DNA from: Phycisphaera sp.
GTDB lineage: Bacteria > Planctomycetota > Phycisphaerae > Phycisphaerales > Zrk34
Length of the DNA: 64,000 nt
Direction: 5' to 3'
Assembly: GCA_016125285.1 (NCBI GenBank)
Contig: WGMA01000020.1
Location: forward strand, 151,916-215,915
In this document: piece by piece, positions 58,637 to 64,000 of the stretch
Layout of the letters: each line of letters opens with the position of its first letter
Numbering within the stretch: the stretch's first letter is position 1
Translations under genes and position numbers: made by a program
Notes under the pieces: model-generated
Told to the model about the DNA's origin: nothing
Database searches by the model: none
Seen by the model: only the letters and a program-made list of their open reading frames with translations

Positions 58637-60415
58637 CACCACTATCTCGGCACCCACGAGTTCTCTCGCACGCTGCATTGCGTGATTCGCACTGGCGAAG
58701 ATGCCGTCGGTGGTTTCAAACACGTTGTCGGCGCCGATGAGGTCGACGAGCCCGAACTCGCGGAACTTGTCGACCAGGTCGACACGCACGCCGCAGAGGA
58801 TCACGTGCGCCTTGCGTGCGTGCATCTCGTTAACGAAGTGCTCGAGCGACCGCATGACGGTGCAGTCGACGTAGTGCGTGCGCTTGAGGCGGAAGATCAC
58901 GGCCCGCGGCTCGTGCGCCATCAGCCGGCTCAGCGCCTCGTGCAGGTCGTCGGCGATCGCGAAGAACAGATCGCCCTCGAGTTGAAGCAGCACGATCTTG
59001 CGCGCGGCGTCGTGCTGATCGAGCGGCTGCTCGCGGAACGGGCCCTCGGGCGTCGGCACCATCTCGGCGAGTTGGAGTCGCCCGGCCTGGCGCAGGTACA
59101 GGCCGATGTTGAGGAACACGCCGATGAACATCGCGTAGGTCAGCGGGAGCACGAGCGTGGCGATGAGCGTCACGCCGCAGACCAGCGCGTCGGAGCGATC
59201 GGCGCGGACCGCGGCGCGGAAGAACCGCCAGTCGATCAGCGCGAAGCCGATGACGATGAGGATCGCGCCGAGGCACGCCAGCGGGACGAAGTGCGCGAGC
59301 GGCGCGAGCAGCAGAATAACGATCGCGACGGCCAGCCCGTTGATCGCGCCGGCGAAGCGCGTCGCGGCCCCTGCGTAAACGTTCAGCGCCGACCGCCCGA
59401 AGCTGTTGGCGCCGGGCATGCAGGAGAAGAATGCGGCGATGACGTGGATGACGCCCTGCGCGGCGACCTCGTCGTTGGTCCGCACGCGATCGCCCGTGGC
59501 CTCGGCGATGGCGTTTTCGACCGCGTGCACCTCCAGCAGACCCAGCGTCGCCAACGCCAGCCCGCCACCCAGCAACGCCTCCCACTGACGCCAGGTCAGG
59601 TCGGCGAGGCCGATGTGCGGCAGGCCGGACGGCAGCTCGCTGATGGTGAGTATGGCGTGCCCACCCTCGGGGGCGGTCGTCCAGCCCATCAGCCAGACGG
59701 CCGCGCCGCACACGAACACTGAAAGCAGCGGCGCGGGGAACATCTTCGATACGCGTCGCATGACGACGACGAACGCGATCGTCGCGCCGCCGAGCGCGAT
59801 CGACCGCCAGTCGATCGTCGCACCCTCCGCCATGGCGGTCGACATCTGCTGCACCGTGCCGGGAATCCCGGGATACAGGCGCGACACGCCGGCGAGATCG
59901 ACGCCGAGGAAACTAGGCAGCTGGCCGACCGCGATGAGGATGCCGGCGCCCGCGGTGAACCCGACGAGCACGCTCTGGCTGACGTAGCGCGCCAGGCCGC
60001 CGAGGTGCGCGGCGGCGGCGGCGATCTGGATGACGCCCTTGACCAGCGACAACCCGAGCACGAGCTGCACGTAGAGCGCCGCGTGCTGATCGGGCGAGAG
60101 GTCGGCGAACTGGCTGATGGCCTGCGTGGCGACCGACGCGGTGAGCAGGCTCTGCATGTTGATCGGGCCGACGGACACGAACCGGCTGGCGTTGAGCAGC
60201 GAGCCGAGCAGCGCGTGGATGACGAGCGTGTACAGGCCGTACTGCGGCGGCACACCGGCGACGAGCGCGTAGGCGATGGACTGCGGGATGGCGATGACGG
60301 CGACGGACAGCCCGGCGACGGTGTCGCGGCGGAGCTTGGTGGGCGTGTAGGTGCGCACGCCATCCCAGCGGCGGTTCAGCCAGCGGCGGATGGAGAAGGT
60401 TGCGGGGGTGGACAT
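58631..60415 (-). CDS. SulP-family anion transporter with STAS domain
   Basis: 594 residues from the ATG at 60415; the longer frame starts in upstream sequence. Around a dozen hydrophobic helices match SulP/SLC26 carriers (DTVAGLSVAVIAIPQSIAYALVAGVPPQYGLY at the start, SVGPINMQSLLTASVA). The C-terminal STAS domain runs from about residue 465 (VLLQLEGDLFFAIADDLHEA, VIFRLKRTHYVDCTVMRSLE, HVILCGVRVDLVDKFREFGL). It moves sulfate, bicarbonate or related anions across the inner membrane; the exact substrate cannot be told. Stop codon lies in hairpin G. Same strand as the two CBS genes upstream. Confidence 0.88.
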   Translation of the reverse strand: MSTPATFSIRRWLNRRWDGVRTYTPTKLRRDTVAGLSVAVIAIPQSIAYALVAGVPPQYGLYTLVIHALLGSLLNASRFVSVGPINMQSLLTASVATQAISQFADLSPDQHAALYVQLVLGLSLVKGVIQIAAAAAHLGGLARYVSQSVLVGFTAGAGILIAVGQLPSFLGVDLAGVSRLYPGIPGTVQQMSTAMAEGATIDWRSIALGGATIAFVVVMRRVSKMFPAPLLSVFVCGAAVWLMGWTTAPEGGHAILTISELPSGLPHIGLADLTWRQWEALLGGGLALATLGLLEVHAVENAIAEATGDRVRTNDEVAAQGVIHVIAAFFSCMPGANSFGRSALNVYAGAATRFAGAINGLAVAIVILLLAPLAHFVPLACLGAILIVIGFALIDWRFFRAAVRADRSDALVCGVTLIATLVLPLTYAMFIGVFLNIGLYLRQAGRLQLAEMVPTPEGPFREQPLDQHDAARKIVLLQLEGDLFFAIADDLHEALSRLMAHEPRAVIFRLKRTHYVDCTVMRSLEHFVNEMHARKAHVILCGVRVDLVDKFREFGLVDLIGADNVFETTDGIFASANHAMQRARELVGAEIVVK

Positions 60416-60515
60416 CGGGCTGGCCAGCATAGTGGGCCGGCGCGCCGCAGAGCAAGCGGCTCGCCGCGCCACGTGCCCGTGCGCGGGTGTTCGCCGGCGT
60501 GTCAGCGTGCGGCGA

Positions 60516-61031
60516 TCACTCGCCGGAGTTGCCGTCGGAGAACGCCTTGAGGTAGCTGATCACACGCCGCGCACCGATGGTGCCGATGAGTCGGCCGTCG
60601 AGGTCGACGACGGGCAGGTGGCGGAACTGTCCGCTGCCCATGAGGTTCACCGCGCGGGCCGGGGGTTCGGACTCGTACACGACGACCGGGTCTGGCGTCA
60701 TCGCGTCGCGCACGGGCTTCTCGGCCATCGCCTCGAAAGCGGGGGCGATGCGTGTCAGCACGTCACGTTCGGACAGGATGCCGACCGGCTTGCCGTCGAG
60801 GTTCGTGACGACGAGGCACGCGATGCCGCGCTCGTGCATGATCCGCAGCGCCTCGCGCACCGACGTGTTGGCGTCGATGGTCTGGAACGGGCGGTGGTCG
60901 ATGACGGTCACCGCGTCTTCGGCCAATGACCGCTCGAGGTCGTCGGCGAATTTCGGCGGGTCGTAGTTCTCCAGCGGGTCCTGGAAGTCGACGTCTTCGG
61001 GCTCGTGACGTTTTCGCGGTCGCAGGGTCAT
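60516..61031 (-). CDS. Two-CBS-domain protein, copy 1
   Basis: 171 residues. Two CBS domains: about 45-100 (TIDANTSVREALRIMHERGI, GKPVGILSERDVL) and 108-163 (AMTPDPVVVYESEPPARAVNLM, RHLPVVDLDGRLIGTI). An acidic N-terminal tail of about 40 residues comes first. CBS pairs bind adenine nucleotides and act as energy sensors for partner proteins. Next to a related CBS gene and a SulP transporter on the same strand; regulation of the transporter is an inference. Confidence 0.87.
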   Translation of the reverse strand: MTLRPRKRHEPEDVDFQDPLENYDPPKFADDLERSLAEDAVTVIDHRPFQTIDANTSVREALRIMHERGIACLVVTNLDGKPVGILSERDVLTRIAPAFEAMAEKPVRDAMTPDPVVVYESEPPARAVNLMGSGQFRHLPVVDLDGRLIGTIGARRVISYLKAFSDGNSGE

Positions 61032-61032
61032 C

Positions 61033-61503
61033 TCAGGCTCCTTCCCGCTGTTCGATGGCGAGTCTGGACTGCAGCGGCTGCATCTTCACCTTGTACGGGA
61101 AGTACTCCACGAGATACTCGACGACGCCGCGGAGGCCCGTCAGCGCGACCGGGCGGCCGGCGTCATCCACCACGCACACCCACCGCAGCTTGTGCTTCTC
61201 CATCGTCGCGATCAGCGTCGCGATCGACTCGCTCTTGCGGAGGCAGATGACGTAGCTGGTCATGTGGTCGCGGACCGGCCGGTCCATCGCGCCGGGGTTC
61301 GTCGACAGCATGCCGGGCAGCATCTTCTCGTTGTACATGCCCACCGGCTTGCCGTCCTCGTCCACGACGATCACCGCGCCCAGCCCCGCCTGCTGCATCG
61401 CCTTGATCGCCTCGCGGATGGTGATGTCCGGCTGGACGACCACGGCCTTGCGCAGGGCGAGGTCGCCGATCGTATCGTGCTGGATGTTCTCACGAAGGCC
61501 CAT
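61033..61503 (-). CDS. Two-CBS-domain protein, copy 2
   Basis: 156 residues from the ATG at 61503, preceded by GAGGTG ten bases upstream; a longer start at 61575 is rejected. Two CBS domains with VVQPDITIREAIKAMQQAGL, VVDEDGKPVGMYNEK and SESIATLIATMEKHKLRWVCVVDDAG. Copy 1 begins right after its stop, so both are likely made together. The similarity to copy 1 is at fold level only, so this is not a recent duplication. Confidence 0.87.
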   Translation of the reverse strand: MGLRENIQHDTIGDLALRKAVVVQPDITIREAIKAMQQAGLGAVIVVDEDGKPVGMYNEKMLPGMLSTNPGAMDRPVRDHMTSYVICLRKSESIATLIATMEKHKLRWVCVVDDAGRPVALTGLRGVVEYLVEYFPYKVKMQPLQSRLAIEQREGA

Positions 61504-61697
61504 GCGACACCTCTTCAAAACGTCCGGCGGGTGGCGCCCGCGCCCGCGGGATGGTCGGTGGAAACCACCGGTCACAACGGCTGACCGGTTACCGGTCCTT
61601 TGTATCGGTCGCCCTCCGGAGTGTCAACATTTTCGGTGAGCGATTGGTGGGGCGTCGGCGTGCCGTCCCCCGCCGAGACACGCCCGCGGCCAACCGA

Positions 61698-61703
61698 TAC
61701 ACT
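61698..61703 (+). promoter_or_regulatory. TACACT box of mlaE
   Basis: TACACT at 61698-61703 with GAGACA 17 bases upstream; the ATG of mlaE is at 61710. Another case of a TACACT box within 10-15 bases of a start codon in this window. The 205 bases between the CBS gene and mlaE show nothing else. Confidence 0.35.
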
Positions 61704-61709
61704 GTCTCC

Positions 61710-62576
61710 ATGCCCCTGACGATGATCAGCAACCTGGGCGCCGCGATCAACCGAAACATCGAGTATTTCGGCCGGTTCACGCTGTTCTGCCTCCAGAGCA
61801 TCCGCTGGTTCTTCCTCGACCTGTTCAACAGGCGGCGGTGGTCGCTCATCTGGCCGCAGATGTACGAGGTCGGCACGAAGTCCATCCCCGTCATCTGCCT
61901 GACCGGGTCGTTCATCGGCATGGTCATGGCCGTCGAGCTCTTCGAGCAGTTCCAGGCGTTCGGGCAGGAGTCGCGGCTCGGCGGCATCATCGACATGTCC
62001 GTCGTGCGACACCTCGGTCCCGTGCTCGCGGCGATCATGCTCGCCGGGCGCGTCGGCGGCGCGTTCGCCGCGGAGATCGGCACGATGGCCGTTACCGAGC
62101 AGGTCGACGCGCTGCGGGTCATGGGCGCGTCGCCCGTCGGCTACCTCGTCGTGCCGCGCGTGCTCGCCTGCCTCGTGATGATCCCCATCATGACCATCTT
62201 CTCCGACCTGCTCGGCATCTTCGGCGCGTGGGTCATCACCGTCGGCTTCAACCACGTCACCAACGCCGACTACTGGGCCTACTCCGCGCAGTTCGTCCAG
62301 ATGTGGGACCTGTCGACCGGCCTGCTCAAGAGCCTGTTCTTCGGCCTCGCGATCGGCTGGATCTGCTGCTACAAGGGCTTCCACTGCGAGGCGGGCGCCA
62401 AGGGCGTCGGCCGGGCCACCACCGACGCGTTCGTCACCAGCTTCGTCGCCATCATCGTCCTTAACTTCTTCCTCGCGAAGTTTTCCAAGGATCTCTACTA
62501 CTTCATCTACGGCCACAACGACGTGCCGATGCTCGGCATGAACGCCTGGGAGTCGACGCTGCGGCACATGCTTTAG
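61710..62576 (+). CDS. mlaE: MlaE-family ABC permease
   Basis: 288 residues from the ATG at 61710; the longer upstream frame has no motif. Blocks LTGSFIGMVMAVELFEQFQAFG, LGPVLAAIMLAGRVGGAFAAEIGTM, EQVDALRVMGASPVGYLVVPRVLA and GLAIGWICCYKGFHCEAGAKGVGRATT match MlaE, the permease of phospholipid-transport ABC systems. It moves lipids between inner and outer membrane. The ATPase (mlaF) and the MCE proteins (mlaD) are not in the window, though TrmH follows directly. Confidence 0.92.
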   Translation: MPLTMISNLGAAINRNIEYFGRFTLFCLQSIRWFFLDLFNRRRWSLIWPQMYEVGTKSIPVICLTGSFIGMVMAVELFEQFQAFGQESRLGGIIDMSVVRHLGPVLAAIMLAGRVGGAFAAEIGTMAVTEQVDALRVMGASPVGYLVVPRVLACLVMIPIMTIFSDLLGIFGAWVITVGFNHVTNADYWAYSAQFVQMWDLSTGLLKSLFFGLAIGWICCYKGFHCEAGAKGVGRATTDAFVTSFVAIIVLNFFLAKFSKDLYYFIYGHNDVPMLGMNAWESTLRHML

Positions 62577-62609
62577 CGGCGCGGTCCGCGGCGTGTTATC
62601 CTCCGCGTC

Positions 62610-63404
62610 GTGACCATCACCAGCCTGTCCAACCCGCGCGTCAAGCACGTGTCGAAGCTCCAGCGCCAGTCCGGCGAGCGGCGCGACACGGGTCTGTTCT
62701 GCGTCGAGGAACTGCGTCTGCTGACCCGCGCGCTCGACGCCGGGTTCGAGGTCGCCGACCTGTACGTGTCCGACGAGCACCCGCCGGCCGACGCGTTCGA
62801 TCGCCTGGTCGCGGCGGGCGTCGAGCAGGTCGTCGTGGCGGACGCGGTGATGCAGAAGATGACGTACCGCGGCAACCCGCGGCAGTTCGTGGCGGTGCTG
62901 CGTGCGCGGACGGCGACGCTGACGTCGCTGTCGGTCGACGACTCGGTCCGGCCGCTGGTGGTCGTGTGCAGCGGCGTGGAGAAGCCGGGCAACATCGGCG
63001 CGATCCTCCGCTCGGCCGACGCGGCGGGGGCGACCGGCCTGATCATCGACACGCCGGGCTTCGACGTGTTCAACCCCAACTGCGTGCGCGCCTCGACCGG
63101 TGCGGTGTTCAGCGTGCCGATGGTCTGCGAGGAACCGGCGAGCATCCGCGCGTGGTGCGCCGACCACGACGTGCACATCTTCGCCGCGACGCCTGAGGCG
63201 GAACTGGTCTATACCGACGCCGACCTGACCGAGCCGGTCGCGCTCGTGATGGGCGCGGAGGACGAGGGCGTGGACGCCTGGTGGCGCGACGTCGCCGACG
63301 GCACCATCCGCGTGCCGATGCGCGGCGTGGTGGACTCGCTCAACGTGTCGATCACCACGGCGCTGCTGCTGTTCGAGGCGGCGCGGCAGCGCACCATGGT
63401 CTAA
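62610..63404 (+). CDS. RNA methyltransferase, TrmH/SpoU family
   Basis: 264 residues from a GTG at 62610. An N-terminal RNA-binding (L30e-like) region precedes the SPOUT domain. The domain has motif 1 GNIGAILRSADAAGATGL, motif 2 VMGAEDEGVD and motif 3 IRVPMRGVVDSLNVSITTALLLFE. It 2'-O-methylates ribose in rRNA or tRNA; TrmH and RlmB types cannot be split here. It follows mlaE by 33 bases. Confidence 0.9.
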   Translation: MTITSLSNPRVKHVSKLQRQSGERRDTGLFCVEELRLLTRALDAGFEVADLYVSDEHPPADAFDRLVAAGVEQVVVADAVMQKMTYRGNPRQFVAVLRARTATLTSLSVDDSVRPLVVVCSGVEKPGNIGAILRSADAAGATGLIIDTPGFDVFNPNCVRASTGAVFSVPMVCEEPASIRAWCADHDVHIFAATPEAELVYTDADLTEPVALVMGAEDEGVDAWWRDVADGTIRVPMRGVVDSLNVSITTALLLFEAARQRTMV

Positions 63405-63450
63405 CACGAACAGGACTTGCGCGGGGTGTCGCGTCAAATCATCCTGAAAT

Positions 63451-63981
63451 ATGAAGCAGTATTACCTCAACACGGACTTGGTCATCACCGGTGGCCGCGA
63501 GCTCGTAACACTCGCTTCTGTCTTTGATGCGCATTGCGACTTGCTTTACTGCGATGCACGCGCAGACGCCACGTGGCAAATCACCGCCGAGGCGGACGGA
63601 TCGGGACGGCTCGATGACCCGACGTCATGCCCCGAACGTGATATCGCGTCGCTGCTCCATGTGATCGAATCGCTGGCGTCGGATAAGAGGGCGGTGTTGG
63701 AAGCATGCGAAAGGATTGAGTTCAACATCGGGTGGCAGTCAGCCGAAGTGCGGCCGGAGGGGTGTTTTGACCTGACTCCGGAACTACTGCAACGCATCGC
63801 CTTGGCAGGGGCGGTCCTCGTCGTGACGATCTACCCGTCATCCGAGAACGAATCAGACGAACTAGAGCATCTTGCGCGATCGTGTTGCACATGCGATGAT
63901 ACGGCATCGACAAGGAGGTCGCGTCATGCCTATTCCGGTTCAGACCCGTCAGAAGATGCTCGAAGCGATCGAACGCGGTGA
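63451..63981 (+). CDS. Hypothetical protein, 3' end uncertain
   Basis: Open frame of 176 residues. The first 130 or so look like a real protein (TDLVITGGRELVTLASVFD, SLLHVIESLASDKRAVLEACERI, LAGAVLVVTIYPSSENESDEL), with a DUF4279-like hint only. The last 45 residues (ARSCCTCDDTASTRRSRHAYSG) look like read-through of other DNA. They overlap a well-signalled new start at 63926. The natural 3' end was therefore probably lost to the mobile element at the right edge. Base composition is less GC-rich than in trmH. Confidence 0.45.
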   Translation: MKQYYLNTDLVITGGRELVTLASVFDAHCDLLYCDARADATWQITAEADGSGRLDDPTSCPERDIASLLHVIESLASDKRAVLEACERIEFNIGWQSAEVRPEGCFDLTPELLQRIALAGAVLVVTIYPSSENESDELEHLARSCCTCDDTASTRRSRHAYSGSDPSEDARSDRTR

Positions 63982-64000
63982 GTCTGTTGCTTCGGTGGCT
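63926..64000 (+). mobile_element. Start of a probable transposase, cut by the window edge
   Basis: ATG at 63926 with a near-perfect AAGGAGG seven bases upstream (63912-63918). The 25 visible residues begin MPIPVQTRQKMLEAIE and continue RGESVASVA. This resembles the helix-turn-helix opening of IS630-type and related transposases (basic start, then a V/I-E-x-G-x-S-x-x-x-x-A helix). No terminal inverted repeat or full protein can be seen, so it could also be another small DNA-binding protein. Confidence 0.5.

Overview
The window is a GC-rich bacterial chromosome segment, most likely from the Planctomycetota (probably class Phycisphaerae). The pointers are a PVC-type haem-binding membrane-bound dehydrogenase beside a degenerate SGNH protein, a PQQ-propeller giant, a sulfatase, cohesin/dockerin proteins, two adjacent clpP genes, futalosine-pathway mqnD and dispersed informational genes. 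Gene density is high. No tRNA, rRNA, CRISPR array or prophage was seen.

Layout. 1-5.9 kb: end of an alkaline phosphatase, arsC, an AGE-type sugar epimerase, a PfkB-HAD fusion, a PagL-like outer-membrane protein and cysC. 6.2-13.3 kb: a DUF1444 protein, pabA/trpG, an M48 protease, hflX and a CtpA-type protease. 13.4-18.3 kb: a TPR membrane protein, rluD, a small-protein/nucleotidyltransferase pair that may be a toxin-antitoxin unit, obgE and rpmA. 18.4-26.8 kb: a secreted protein, a GNAT protein, DnaA boxes and dnaA, a HEAT protein, a DegT aminotransferase, a lipoprotein and a tRNA-dihydrouridine synthase. 27-35 kb: secreted proteins (membrane-anchored cohesin, cohesin-dockerin, CAP, EF-hand, PQQ propeller). 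35-46.6 kb: atypical pyruvate kinase, mqnD, a PP2C-cNMP fusion, sulfatase, nuoI, SDR and metallophosphoesterase. 46.7-51 kb: yidC-mnmE-smpB. 51-58.5 kb: SGNH plus PVC dehydrogenase, DUF4149-like, DoxX, clpP1-clpP2 and a lipoprotein. 58.6-64 kb: SulP transporter, two CBS proteins, mlaE, a TrmH methyltransferase, a hypothetical protein and the first codons of a probable transposase.

The most unusual signal lies between the genes. Seven intergenic hairpins (near 0.7, 6.0, 7.0, 14.3, 17.9, 49.1 and 58.6 kb) share one architecture and not one sequence. In six, each arm is about four copies of a 7-base word (30-31 nt); in the seventh the arm has nearly six (40 nt). The second arm is the reverse complement, the loop is 19-40 nt, and the word differs from site to site. 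They sit tightly against genes, and in three cases the arm carries the neighbour's stop or start codon. A second class, composite palindromes (two hairpin arms inverted to each other), occurs at 3.3, 4.1, 5.1, 7.7 and 22.0 kb. One copy is read in frame inside the PfkB-HAD gene, one supplies the TAG stops of two convergent genes, and a single arm lies in the first codons of dus.

Limits: all calls come from reading the sequence. Start codons are uncertain where ribosome binding sites are weak, which is common here.
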